A stretch of 64,000 nt of DNA, from the NCBI GenBank assembly GCA_910575775.1, contig CAJTEY010000008.1, positions 1 through 64,000 on the forward strand. The letters are read 5' to 3'. Positions 31,823 to 39,639 of this stretch are shown one piece after another. The notes under the pieces were generated by a model. It searched no databases. It had not been told where the DNA came from and was given only the letters and a program-made list of their open reading frames with translations. Position numbers and translations under genes: made by a program. Positions within the stretch are counted from its first letter, which is position 1; the number at the start of each line of letters is the position of its first letter. This DNA is from Lachnospiraceae bacterium. Its GTDB lineage: Bacteria > Bacillota > Clostridia > Lachnospirales > Lachnospiraceae.

Positions 31823-32848
31823 ATGAAAAATGTAGAGATCGGGCCGATTCGTCCGCCCTCTGAAAGTAACAGCCTGCTGGTTCGCGTCACACGGGGATGC
31901 CATTGGAACAAATGCTATTTCTGCGGCCTCTATAAATCTATACAGTTTTCCATGCGACCCATTGAGGAAACCATAGAAGATATAGCGAAACAGGCCCAGC
32001 TTTACAAAGGGAGAACTTTCACATCCTGCTTTTTGCAGGACGGCGATGCGCTGGTACTGAAAACCGACTATCTGCTCCGAATACTGGATGCCCTCAATCG
32101 CTATTTTCCCAGCTTACAATACATCACAACCTATGCCCGCGCTGACAGCATTACCCGCAAGACCTTGCCGGAATTGCAGGCCCTTCGGCAAGCTGGTCTG
32201 AATCATCTTTACTGCGGGATGGAAACCGGCTCCGATCAGATATTGAAACTCATTAACAAGGGCTTTCAAGCGGATACGGTGGTGCAAAGCGGCTGTATGG
32301 CAAAAGAGGCCGGTATGATTTTGTCCGAGTTTATTCTGCTGGGGATTGGCGGCAGAGAACTGTCCGAGGAAAATGCCGCTGTCACCGCCGAGGCGCTGAA
32401 TATCATCCGGCCCGATTACATTCGCGTTCATGCCACTGGAATAAAGCCGGAATCCAAGTTGGGCGAGTTTGTCCGAAACGGCTCATTTACGTTACAATCA
32501 GAGGAAGAAATCGTAGAGGAACAGAGGCTATTCTTGCAACGGCTTCAGCCAATGGACAGTTTCTATGTGAACGAGCATATCATCAATTTGCTTTTGGAAG
32601 TGCGCGGCAATTTGCAGACGGACAAGGCGCAAATGCTTTCCGTGATCGAACGCTTTTTACAGCTCCCGCCGGATGAAAAGCTCCTGTTCGCAGTCGGCAG
32701 GCGGCTGAATATCTTCCTTCTGCTGGACGATTTGAAAAAGCCTGCCTTGCGTCAACAGGTTGCGGATAATATGCAGAGGATTTTGAAACAGAATCCTAAC
32801 ACTGATTTTACGGTACTATGTAACTATATACGGCAGTCACAAATTTGA
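31823..32848 (+). CDS. Radical SAM protein (CX4CX2C subgroup)
   Basis: 341 residues with AAAGGAAA upstream. RGCHWNKCYFCGLYKS near residues 24-39 carries a CX4CX2C cluster motif as in the 'GCPHNRCTFC' subgroup of radical SAM proteins rather than the standard CX3CX2C. The barrel continues with TYARADSITRKTL, GMETGSDQILKLINKG and EFILLGIGG, an Elp3/HemN-like core. Substrate unknown. It shares an operator with the nitroreductase downstream. Confidence 0.8.
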   Translation: MKNVEIGPIRPPSESNSLLVRVTRGCHWNKCYFCGLYKSIQFSMRPIEETIEDIAKQAQLYKGRTFTSCFLQDGDALVLKTDYLLRILDALNRYFPSLQYITTYARADSITRKTLPELQALRQAGLNHLYCGMETGSDQILKLINKGFQADTVVQSGCMAKEAGMILSEFILLGIGGRELSEENAAVTAEALNIIRPDYIRVHATGIKPESKLGEFVRNGSFTLQSEEEIVEEQRLFLQRLQPMDSFYVNEHIINLLLEVRGNLQTDKAQMLSVIERFLQLPPDEKLLFAVGRRLNIFLLLDDLKKPALRQQVADNMQRILKQNPNTDFTVLCNYIRQSQI

Positions 32849-32861
32849 TCGAATATAAAAA

Positions 32862-32892
32862 TGGGCATAGCCACCCAACGGTAGCTATGCCT
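32862..32892. terminator. Bidirectional terminator
   Basis: GGGCATAGCCACC pairs with GGTAGCTATGCC around a CAAC loop, with T-rich sequence beyond, between the convergent radical SAM and HxlR genes. Confidence 0.65.
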
Positions 32893-32897
32893 ATTTA

Positions 32898-33248
32898 TTA
32901 TGCCCCAGCGTTACAACACGGAGCTTGAACATCCAGCCCGTCCATGTAATTGGTTCCCCATTGACACATAGCATCCAGAACTGGGACGATACTTTCCCCA
33001 AAGGCCGTTAGAGAATACACCGTTTTGGGAGGCTTCTCAGGAATTACTTCTCTATGCACCATACCGCAGTTCTCCAAATCACGGAGCTGTTGGGAGAGCA
33101 TCTTGGGTGTGGCGCTTGGAATCCTTCGTTGCAACTCCATATAGTGCAGAGGGCAATCTACCAGATGCCAAAGGATCAATGGCTTATATTTCCCGCCAAT
33201 CAGCGACAGAGTTGCCTCAACAGGGCAGTTGAATTGCGTTTGTTTCAT
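32898..33248 (-). CDS. HxlR-family transcriptional regulator 1
   Basis: 116 residues covering a single winged helix: CPVEATLSLIGGKYKPLILWHL, FSELQRRIP-like YMELQRRIPSATPKMLSQQLRDLENCG and VYSLTAFGESIVPVLDAM. A conserved N-terminal Cys (FNCPVE) and a CC pair near the C-terminus (APCCNAGA) could sense electrophiles or oxidants, as in HypR/YodB-type members. It is divergent from the nitroreductase gene. Confidence 0.85.
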   Translation of the reverse strand: MKQTQFNCPVEATLSLIGGKYKPLILWHLVDCPLHYMELQRRIPSATPKMLSQQLRDLENCGMVHREVIPEKPPKTVYSLTAFGESIVPVLDAMCQWGTNYMDGLDVQAPCCNAGA

Positions 33249-33312
33249 GGAATCACCTCATGAAAATTATATCATATCGTTGCGATTAGGAAAAGGACTT
33301 ACTTTTGGGGAA

Positions 33313-33364
33313 GTACCTACCTAAAAAGTGCAATCTTGTGTAGATTTCTGGATGTTGCTAAAAT
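33313..33364 (+). promoter_or_regulatory. Promoter with HxlR-type operator, copy 2
   Basis: GTACCTACCTAAAAAGTGC then AATCTTG (33313-33338) overlaps TTGTGT (33336-33341), 17-bp spacer, TAAAAT (33359-33364), upstream of the nitroreductase gene. Confidence 0.6.
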
Positions 33365-33423
33365 CATGGCAGATGGCGCTCTCCATTATCAGCCATCAGA
33401 CTATTCAGAAAGGACAACATATC

Positions 33424-33942
33424 ATGGATTTTATTACGATTGCGAAAACACGCTGCTCCATCCGCAGCTACACCGACAAGAAGGTGGAGCCGGAGAAGTT
33501 GGAGCAAATTTTGGAGGCCGCTCATGTGGCCCCCACCGCCGCCAACCTCCAGCCGGTTCACCTGATTGCCGTCCAGAGCAAGGACGGGCTGGCGAAGACC
33601 GGCAAAGCCGCCAACATCTACGGTGCGCCCCTGGCAATCATTGTCTGCGCCGACCACAACAAGGCGTGGGTGCGGCCCTTTGACCAGAAGCAGACCGGGG
33701 ATATTGACGCTTCCATTCTGACCGACCACATGATGCTCCAAGCCACAGAGCTGGGCCTGGGCAGCGTATGGGTATGCTACTTCAAGCCGGATGTTCTGCG
33801 CCGGGAGTTCAACCTCCCCGCCAATCTGGAGCCGGTCAATATCCTGGTAGTCGGCTATGCTGGGGAGAACTTCACCGACCCGGAGCGACACAGTCAGACA
33901 CGAATCCCGATAAGAGAGCTGGTTTCTTACGAGAGCCTGTAA
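33424..33942 (+). CDS. Nitroreductase-family FMN oxidoreductase
   Basis: 172 residues from the ATG with AAAGGACA upstream. TRCSIRSYTDKKVEPEKLEQILEAAHVAPTAANLQP is the FMN-binding start of the nitroreductase family, and GLGSVWVCYFKPD and VGYAGEN complete the fold. The size fits a short nitroreductase. Adjacent HxlR control suggests induction by quinones, aldehydes or similar electrophiles. Confidence 0.85.
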   Translation: MDFITIAKTRCSIRSYTDKKVEPEKLEQILEAAHVAPTAANLQPVHLIAVQSKDGLAKTGKAANIYGAPLAIIVCADHNKAWVRPFDQKQTGDIDASILTDHMMLQATELGLGSVWVCYFKPDVLRREFNLPANLEPVNILVVGYAGENFTDPERHSQTRIPIRELVSYESL

Positions 33943-33952
33943 ACCGACTAAC

Positions 33953-33980
33953 TGCACCAGGGGGGCGTCCTCCTGGTGCA
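33953..33980 (+). terminator. Hairpin after the nitroreductase gene
   Basis: TGCACCAGG pairs with CCTGGTGCA around a GGGGCGTCCT loop, then ACCTTTAT. Weak terminator before the phosphatase-like gene. Confidence 0.5.
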
Positions 33981-34004
33981 ACCTTTATGGAAAGGCAAAT
34001 TGAA

Positions 34005-34628
34005 ATGGTCACTTTTTATATTGTTCGCCACAGGCAAACCTTGTTAAATCAACTTGACCGGGCGCAGGGATGGGCTGATTTCCCCTTGACCGCATCAGGA
34101 AAGCAAGCGGCAAAGGAGTTGGGAAAGACCCTATCTTCCGTTGTATTTCAAGCAGCATACACAAGCGACACAAACCGGGCGTTCCATACGGCCCGGCTGG
34201 TGTTAGAAGAAAACGGCCAGCTTGATCTTCCAATACATCAGGATGTTCGCTTGCGGGAATGGTGTCTTGGCATCATGGAAGCAGAACAGAACAGCATCTT
34301 CATCAAGCGAGTGTCGGAATGGCTGGGGGGCATCTCCTTTTCTGAAATGAACAAACGACTTCCAGAGGTTGCCACAGCAATCAAACAGCATGATACTACT
34401 GGAATGGCAGAAACCTTTGAGCAGATAAGCAAACGGCTAAAGGAACTGCTTATATCCGTAGGATCGGTCTATCCTGATGGCAGCAACATTCTTGTTGTCA
34501 CACACGCATTTTTAATGAAAACAGCGGCCTATTTATTTGACTTTGAAAACATAGGGAATCTTTCAAATATCGGAAATGCCGATAGAATGAAGCTGCTGTT
34601 TGACGGTCAAAACTTCCGAATTAGATAA
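34005..34628 (+). CDS. Histidine phosphatase (phosphoglycerate-mutase-like) family protein
   Basis: 207 residues from ATG 34005 (GGAAAGG about 9 nt upstream; ATG 33987 is an alternative). FYIVRHRQTLLNQLDRAQGWADFPLT is the RHG-type catalytic motif with RHR in place of RHG. A second conserved region reads AYTSDTNRAFHTARLVLE and VVTHAFLMKT holds the second histidine. It is a likely phosphatase of unknown substrate, possibly read through from the nitroreductase promoter. Confidence 0.75.
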   Translation: MVTFYIVRHRQTLLNQLDRAQGWADFPLTASGKQAAKELGKTLSSVVFQAAYTSDTNRAFHTARLVLEENGQLDLPIHQDVRLREWCLGIMEAEQNSIFIKRVSEWLGGISFSEMNKRLPEVATAIKQHDTTGMAETFEQISKRLKELLISVGSVYPDGSNILVVTHAFLMKTAAYLFDFENIGNLSNIGNADRMKLLFDGQNFRIR

Positions 34629-34643
34629 CTCTATGTTCACGAA

Positions 34644-35030
34644 TTATTCAGGCAATGTTCTATCTTCTCCAAAAGGATTGATATAGTCAGGCGGACAAAG
34701 ATGCGCCTCACTCCATATCATCATTTGGTTCAAAATCGGGGTGAAGCTCTGCCCCAGCTCCGTTAAGGAATACTCCACCTTGGGGGGGATTTCCTTGTAA
34801 ATCTCTCGGTGCAAAAATCCGTCTTGCTCTAATTCACGGAGCTGTTTTGTCAATGAGGATTGGGTAATCCCGTCCAGACGGCGCATGAGTTGACCAAAGC
34901 GTTGAACTTTATAAAAGGCAATATACCACAAGATCAGGATTTTCCACTTGCCGCCCAAAACCGCCTGCACACTGGTCATCGGAACACAGCGGGCCATCAT
35001 ATCCTGCGTCTGAAATTTATTCCCGGCCAT
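34644..35030 (-). CDS. HxlR-family transcriptional regulator 2
   Basis: 128 residues from the ATG with AAGGGAG upstream. The winged-helix core reads VQAVLGGKWKILILWYIAF, FGQLMRRLDGITQSSLTKQLRELEQDG and VEYSLTELGQSFTPIL. A Cys near the N-terminus (MARCVPM) is the probable sensor. It is divergent from the second radical SAM gene. Confidence 0.85.
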   Translation of the reverse strand: MAGNKFQTQDMMARCVPMTSVQAVLGGKWKILILWYIAFYKVQRFGQLMRRLDGITQSSLTKQLRELEQDGFLHREIYKEIPPKVEYSLTELGQSFTPILNQMMIWSEAHLCPPDYINPFGEDRTLPE

Positions 35031-35135
35031 AGCTTTATCTCCCTTCGCTTTTTTGTAGGTAGTATATACCATCTCAATTTCAAAATCAATGTAGGCCACA
35101 AAATTAGTATTAGTACAGAAAACAATACTACTACT

Positions 35136-35179
35136 AAAAAAGTTGCGTACTTGAATTTAGCCGTTGCCGGTTGTACCAT
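35136..35179 (+). promoter_or_regulatory. Promoter with HxlR-type operator, copy 3
   Basis: AAAAAGTTGCGTACTTG (about 35137-35153) overlaps TTGAAT (35151-35156), 17-bp spacer, TACCAT (35174-35179), upstream of the radical SAM gene at 35228. It has one extra base relative to the other copies. Confidence 0.5.
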
Positions 35180-35227
35180 GATGGCAACAGGAAATTCCTG
35201 ATTGATTTTGAAAAGGAGATATGATCT

Positions 35228-36118
35228 ATGCACTTTGATGGAACAATCTGGCGTCCGCCCTATGAGGCCGCATCCCTGCTGATCCAGGTTACTGCGGGCT
35301 GCACACACCACTCCTGCAAATTCTGTACGCTATACGAGGATTTACCGTTTAAGTTCAGAATGTCCCCGCCGTCCGAGGTGGAGGAAGATTTGGCTGCGGT
35401 GAGCCGCTACTGCCAGGATGCGCCCTGGTTCCGGGTTTTCTTCACCGGCGCAAATCCCTTCGTTCTGACCACCGACAAGCTGAAAACACTGGCGCAAATG
35501 GTGAAGAAGTATTGCCCCAACTATTCGTCTATTGGCTGCTTCGGCAGGATCACCGATGTTACCAACAAAACCGTGGATGAACTGAAAGAGCTTCGTGCTT
35601 TGGGGTATAACGGACTTACCTTTGGCGTTGAAACGGGCGATGATGAGGCTCTGGCCTTTATGAACAAAGGCTTCCGGGCCAGTGATGTCCTTGAACAGTG
35701 TAGAAAGTTAGAGGCCGCTGGCATCAGCTACAACTTCTTCTATCTCACCGGCATTTCCGGCGCTGGCCGGGGTGAAATCGGCGCAAAGGCCAGCGCGGAG
35801 CTTTTCAATCAGCTTCACCCGCAAATCATTGAATCGTCCATGCTGACGATTTACAAGACCTCCGAACTGTACCAGGAAATCCAGCGCGGCAACTGGAAAG
35901 AGGAAGGGGAAATTGAAAAGCTGGCGGAACTGAAAGCCCTCATTGAAAATCTGACCATTGACACCCGTATCGTAACAGACGGCGCGTCCAACTTGATCCA
36001 GGTTCGCGGCCACCTTCCTGCGGACAAGGAAAAGCTGGTTGACTATTTGAATCACCTGATTGAAACCGCTGATGAAGCGGCGCTGCGGGAGTACCGCGTC
36101 AATTTGCGGCATCTGTAA
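35228..36118 (+). CDS. Radical SAM protein (CX4CX2C subgroup), second copy
   Basis: 296 residues with AAAAGGAGAT upstream. AGCTHHSCKFCTLYEDLPF near residues 25-43 has the same CX4CX2C motif as the gene at 31823, with the same barrel landmarks (GRITDVTNKTVDELKELRALG, FGVETGDDEALAFMNKG, FFYLTGISGAGRG). The two are diverged paralogues, each next to an HxlR module. Substrate unknown. Confidence 0.8.
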   Translation: MHFDGTIWRPPYEAASLLIQVTAGCTHHSCKFCTLYEDLPFKFRMSPPSEVEEDLAAVSRYCQDAPWFRVFFTGANPFVLTTDKLKTLAQMVKKYCPNYSSIGCFGRITDVTNKTVDELKELRALGYNGLTFGVETGDDEALAFMNKGFRASDVLEQCRKLEAAGISYNFFYLTGISGAGRGEIGAKASAELFNQLHPQIIESSMLTIYKTSELYQEIQRGNWKEEGEIEKLAELKALIENLTIDTRIVTDGASNLIQVRGHLPADKEKLVDYLNHLIETADEAALREYRVNLRHL

Positions 36119-36470
36119 AAGGCCCACCCAAATCGTTGATTGGCGGTATAGCGGATTGATAGGCTGTTCCCCAATCGCACAAAGACTTCAAAACAGGATG
36201 AATGGATTGTCCGAGGTCTGTTAAGGTGTATTCGACCTTTGGCGGATTGTCGGGATAAACCGTCCGCGCAAGTATTTTTTGTTCTTCCAGTTCACGGAGC
36301 TGCTGTGTCAGGGTCTTGGTGGTGATCTTCCCTAAACGCCGCTGCAATTCGTTGAACCGCACCGCCCCTTTGGAAACCTGCCATAAGATTTTCAGTTTCC
36401 ACTTTCCGCTTAAAACATTGAGGCCAATTTCCATTGGGCATTGTTCCGTAACAGCGATTGATTTTGCCAT
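36099..36470 (-). CDS. HxlR-family transcriptional regulator 3
   Basis: 123 residues from the ATG with GGAGGAAAA upstream. It has CPMEIGLNVLSGKWKLKILWQVS, FNELQRRLGKITTKTLTQQLRELEEQK and VEYTLTDLGQSIHPVLKSLCDWG. The single N-terminal Cys (EQCPM) is the likely sensing residue. Its 3' end overlaps the end of the convergent radical SAM gene by 20 bp, and it is divergent from the amidohydrolase gene. Confidence 0.85.
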   Translation of the reverse strand: MAKSIAVTEQCPMEIGLNVLSGKWKLKILWQVSKGAVRFNELQRRLGKITTKTLTQQLRELEEQKILARTVYPDNPPKVEYTLTDLGQSIHPVLKSLCDWGTAYQSAIPPINDLGGPFTDAAN

Positions 36471-36515
36471 AAGTTTTCCTCCATAGTGCGGTATCAAAAA
36501 AGACACCACATATCA

Positions 36516-36557
36516 AAAAAGTGCGTTCTTGTTCGCTTTTCCTGCCTGTGCTATGCT
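36516..36557 (+). promoter_or_regulatory. Promoter with HxlR-type operator, copy 4
   Basis: AAAAAGTGCGTTCTTG (36516-36531) overlaps TTGTTC (36529-36534), 17-bp spacer, TATGCT (36552-36557), upstream of the amidohydrolase gene. Confidence 0.6.
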
Positions 36558-36596
36558 TAATTACGCCATATCAGGGCAAGGAAAGGAATGAAAACC

Positions 36597-37400
36597 ATGA
36601 TTGTAGACAGCCACCAACACGTCATGCTCCCCACTTCCATGCAGGTAAAGAAAATGGACGATGCCGGAGTGGACAAAGCGATTTTGTTTACAACGACACC
36701 CCATGTTGAGAGGGCCGAATCTGCGACATTGGCCGCAATCGGCGCAGAAATGCAAGTGCTGTACCAACTTCTGTTCGGCAGCTATTCTCCCGAAGCACGA
36801 ACATCAAAAATGAAAGACACCATTCTGGAGCTGAATCAGGCTATCCAGACTGCGCCAGATCGGTTCTGCGGTTTTGGCCCGGTTCCGCTGGGGCTTTCCG
36901 AACAGGCAACAGCAGAGTGGGTAGCGGAACATATCGCCGGGAACGGTTTCAAAGGTATTGGTGAATTTACCCCTGGCTCGGAAACACAGATTGAACAGTT
37001 GGAGCCTGTGTTCAAAGCCTCGGAAGATTATCACAGCCTCCCCATTTGGGTACACACCTTCAACCCGGTTACACTGAACGGCATAAAAATTCTCATGGGC
37101 CTGTGCCGGAAATACCCCGCTGTGCCGGTTATCTTTGGGCACATGGGTGGTTCAAACTGGATGGAGGTAATCGCCTTTGCAAAGGAGCATGGACAGGCAT
37201 ATTTGGACTTGTCTGCGGCCTTTACACCACTGTCAGTCAAGACGGCCCTGACGGAAGTGCCGGAAAAATGCCTGTTCGGTTCTGACGCACCGTTTGGGGA
37301 GCCACAGCTATGCAGGCAGCTCATTGAATTTGTCAGCCCATCCCATTCTGTCACAGAACTGGCGTTGGGCGGCAACATCGAAAGGCTGCTACAAATTTAG
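36597..37400 (+). CDS. Amidohydrolase-2 family metal-dependent hydrolase
   Basis: 267 residues from ATG 36597, chosen for spacing to GGAAAGGA (ATG 36588 is too close). DSHQHVMLP carries the HxH metal motif, IWVHTFNP and VIFGHMGGSNW carry the later histidines, and FGSDAPFGEP the catalytic Asp, as in TIM-barrel decarboxylases/hydrolases of the amidohydrolase-2 group. Controlled by the divergent HxlR 3. Confidence 0.8.
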   Translation: MIVDSHQHVMLPTSMQVKKMDDAGVDKAILFTTTPHVERAESATLAAIGAEMQVLYQLLFGSYSPEARTSKMKDTILELNQAIQTAPDRFCGFGPVPLGLSEQATAEWVAEHIAGNGFKGIGEFTPGSETQIEQLEPVFKASEDYHSLPIWVHTFNPVTLNGIKILMGLCRKYPAVPVIFGHMGGSNWMEVIAFAKEHGQAYLDLSAAFTPLSVKTALTEVPEKCLFGSDAPFGEPQLCRQLIEFVSPSHSVTELALGGNIERLLQI

Positions 37401-37774
37401 GGCGTGTCCTCTTGGTGGCCCTCGATCTCCTGCCGGTAAAAGGCAATCTTTTCATCCAGCATGGCCTCATGCTCCTGCAACTGTCTGATCTGCTCATTCA
37501 GAGATTGGCGGTGCTGCACCAGCATCTCCATACGTTCTGAAAGAGTAGCGTCCCCTTCGGCCCGCAGCCCCGCATATTTCTTGATTTCCTTAATCGGCAT
37601 TCCCGTTGCTTTCAGTCGTTTGATAAAAGAAATCCAGGCAATATCTTTTTCTGAATAGCGGCGGCGGTTGCTGGCGTTCCGCAACGGGATAATTAGGTTT
37701 TCATGCTCATAGTAGCGCAGAGTATGTATCCCCAGCCCCGTGACCTTTGAAAATTCTCCAATGGAGTAATCCAA
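37397..37774 (-). CDS. MerR-family transcriptional regulator
   Basis: 125 residues. The N-terminal HTH (YSIGEFSKVTGLGIHTLRYYEHENLI) is followed by the MerR wing and a C-terminal dimerisation coiled coil (about 75-115). There is no conserved metal-binding Cys pattern, so it belongs to the organic-effector type (as regulators of aldo/keto and SDR enzymes). It is divergent from the SDR gene and its stop overlaps the amidohydrolase end by 4 bp. Confidence 0.85.
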   Translation of the reverse strand: MDYSIGEFSKVTGLGIHTLRYYEHENLIIPLRNASNRRRYSEKDIAWISFIKRLKATGMPIKEIKKYAGLRAEGDATLSERMEMLVQHRQSLNEQIRQLQEHEAMLDEKIAFYRQEIEGHQEDTP

Positions 37775-37792
37775 AAAAATCCCCCCATCCTC

Positions 37793-37823
37793 TTGACATA
37801 GAGTTCACTCTACATTGTATGCT
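37793..37823 (+). promoter_or_regulatory. MerR-type promoter with 19-bp spacer
   Basis: TTGACA (37793-37798) and TATGCT (37818-37823) are 19 bp apart with a central AGAGTTCACTCT dyad. The overlong spacer plus dyad is the hallmark of promoters activated by MerR regulators through DNA twisting. It drives the SDR gene. Confidence 0.8.
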
Positions 37824-37855
37824 CTCATTATACCTGATGAATGGAGGAATTTCAA

Positions 37856-38647
37856 ATGGAACCCACAAAAAAATACACCGTCATCACCGGGGCCAGTTCC
37901 GGGATTGGCAGGGAAACCGCAAAAGCCTTTGCGAACCGAGGCAAGAACCTGATTGTCGCCGCCCGCCGCACAGAAAATCTTGAAGCCTTAAAGCGTGAGA
38001 TTTTGGAGCAGCACCCTACGCTGGATGTTGTTATCAGGACGGTTGACCTGTCTGTGCTGGAAAACGTATATCAGTTTTATTCCAGTCTAAAGGACTTCCG
38101 GCTGGAAACCTGGATCAACAATGCGGGCTTTGGAAACTATGACAGCGTGGCACAGCAGGACTTGGGGAAGATTGACACCATGCTCCGGCTGAATGTTGAA
38201 GCCCTAACCATCCTGTCCTCGCTGTTCGTCCGAGACTATAAGGATACTCCGGGAACACAGCTTATCAACCTGTCCTCCTGCGGCGGCTATACCATCGTCC
38301 CCACGGCTGTTACCTACTGTGCGACAAAATTCTATGTCAGCACGTTTACCGAGGGGCTGGCCTGGGAGCTGATCGAAACAGGCGCAAAAATGCGGGCCAA
38401 GGTTCTGGCTCCTGCGGCAACGCAGACGGAGTTCGGGAAAAAGGCCAACAACGTGGACGCATACGATTATGACAAAGCGTTTGGCACTTACCATACGAGC
38501 CAGCAGATGGCGGAGTTTCTGCTGAAACTGTACGACAGCGACAGCACCCTCGGAATCGTAGACCGCGAGACTTTCCAATTTGAACTGCGGCCCCCGACGT
38601 TCCCTTATGCGAACAGTTCTACCCATAATCAGCGTCCAAGCAAATAG
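37856..38647 (+). CDS. Short-chain dehydrogenase/reductase (SDR)
   Basis: 263 residues from the ATG with TGGAGGA upstream. VITGASSGIGRETAKAFANRG is the NAD(P)-binding TGxxxGIG motif, ETWINNAGFG the NNAG motif, and INLSSCGGY...TYCATKFYVS holds the catalytic Ser, Tyr and Lys (YxxxK as YCATK). A classical SDR of unknown substrate, under MerR control and coherent with the redox/electrophile theme of the region. Confidence 0.85.
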   Translation: MEPTKKYTVITGASSGIGRETAKAFANRGKNLIVAARRTENLEALKREILEQHPTLDVVIRTVDLSVLENVYQFYSSLKDFRLETWINNAGFGNYDSVAQQDLGKIDTMLRLNVEALTILSSLFVRDYKDTPGTQLINLSSCGGYTIVPTAVTYCATKFYVSTFTEGLAWELIETGAKMRAKVLAPAATQTEFGKKANNVDAYDYDKAFGTYHTSQQMAEFLLKLYDSDSTLGIVDRETFQFELRPPTFPYANSSTHNQRPSK

Positions 38648-38649
38648 AA

Positions 38650-39047
38650 AAACAAAAACTGCCGCACGACGGCAAAAGAAAAAAAGCCGTCGTGCAGCAG
38701 TCCATAGTTATGCCCATTTTGCGAACGGCGGCTTTTGAAATATCAAAGCCGCCGTTCTTTTGCCCCAAAGGAATAATGCGGTCAAACTGCAATAGCGGCG
38801 GCTCAAGGAGGTAGCCGTCACGAAATACATAACATTTCGACACGCTTTGACACAGTTTGACCCATCAAAAAAAGCCTGTCCCCCACCAAGGGATATTTCG
38901 GCCATGAAGATGAACTATACTATGTCGCTATGGCTGAATTTTATTCCTCTGCCCGCCCGGTAGGTCTACGACCTGCCGGGCGTTTTTTGTCGCTTTTTGG
39001 GGAGACACGGAATAAATTCGCCCTTGGTGTAGGTTGCCGTGGCCCGC
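38650..39047. other. Regulatory gap with hairpins, leader ORF and attenuator-like terminator
   Basis: No conventional gene is visible. 38659-38695 is an inverted repeat (CTGC-GCACGACGGC type) whose minus-strand reading ends in TTTTTGTTTTTC. 38722-38763 is a 16-bp hairpin (GAACGGCGGCTTTTGA arm) with TTCTTTT, terminating the SDR transcript. 38904-38963 is a 19-codon ORF starting MKMNYTMSLW. Its stop lies within the 5' arm of a strong terminator (CGCCCGGTAGGTC/GACCTGCCGGGCG then TTTTTTG, about 38955-38990). Confidence 0.6.
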
Positions 39048-39082
39048 CCTCCAATCTGAATTTCAAAAATTCAGATTGGAGG
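39048..39082 (+). promoter_or_regulatory. Perfect 16-bp hairpin burying the ribosome site of the sigma-like gene
   Basis: CCTCCAATCTGAATTT (39048-39063) is exactly complementary to 39067-39082 with a three-base loop. The distal arm ends in TTGGAGG, the ribosome site of the TTG start at 39092. In the mRNA this would block initiation unless opened. Confidence 0.8.
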
Positions 39083-39091
39083 TAACAAACC

Positions 39092-39589
39092 TTGAAAAAC
39101 TATCGCAAAAGCGATTATGCCCTGAATAAATTCAGCGAGGGTATTGTATATCAGTTTTCCGACCGAACCCTGGAAATCTCTTTGGAGGACTTTCTGCGGG
39201 ACAACCCCGGCAAGACAGAAGCGGATTTTATGGCCCTGAAAGCTGTGTCTGACGAGATTTATTTGGAGCAGGCGCGTCTTGAAACGGCCCAGGGGAATAA
39301 GACGTTTTCCATGACCGGGCTGGAGGACGCCACAGCACACCCCGCCCCATCCCTGGACGACAGCTACATCATGTCCGATGACCGCCGCCGTGTCAAACTT
39401 GCGGTGGACAAGCTGTTCAGGTGCGGCAAGCTGACGGTAAAGCAGAAAAAACGCTTTGTCAGGCACTTCTTTGCCGGGGTGTCCCTGCGGAAGATCGCCA
39501 GTGACGAGGGGGTGCATTTCACATCAGTGAACGAGAGCATCCGCCGAGCGGTGGACAAGCTCCGTACATACTTCAACGAGATCAAATAA
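39092..39589 (+). CDS. Sigma-70-like region 4 regulator of the ICE
   Basis: 165 residues from a TTG start 9 nt after GGAGG. The C-terminal ~70 residues (LTVKQKKRFVRHFFAGVSLRKIASDEGVHFTSVNESIRRAVDKLRTYF) form a sigma region 4 / HTH; the N-terminal part is helical without region 2. Comparable proteins lie between the cargo and int/xis in Tn916 and Tn1549 relatives and control transfer or excision genes. A terminator follows. Confidence 0.75.
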   Translation: MKNYRKSDYALNKFSEGIVYQFSDRTLEISLEDFLRDNPGKTEADFMALKAVSDEIYLEQARLETAQGNKTFSMTGLEDATAHPAPSLDDSYIMSDDRRRVKLAVDKLFRCGKLTVKQKKRFVRHFFAGVSLRKIASDEGVHFTSVNESIRRAVDKLRTYFNEIK

Positions 39590-39596
39590 CTTCCTG

Positions 39597-39634
39597 GGAG
39601 GGCTGTCAGAGTTGACGGCCCTCCCATTTTACCC
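39597..39634 (+). terminator. Rho-independent terminator
   Basis: GGGAGGGCTGTCA pairs with TGACGGCCCTCCC (one G-T/mismatch tolerance) around GAGT, then ATTTT. Confidence 0.8.
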
Positions 39635-39639
39635 TCTGA

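Noticed and set aside
38708-38905. 65-codon minus-strand frame in the leader region
   Set aside because: It crosses the 38722-38763 hairpin and has no ribosome site; the region is better explained as terminators and leader RNA.
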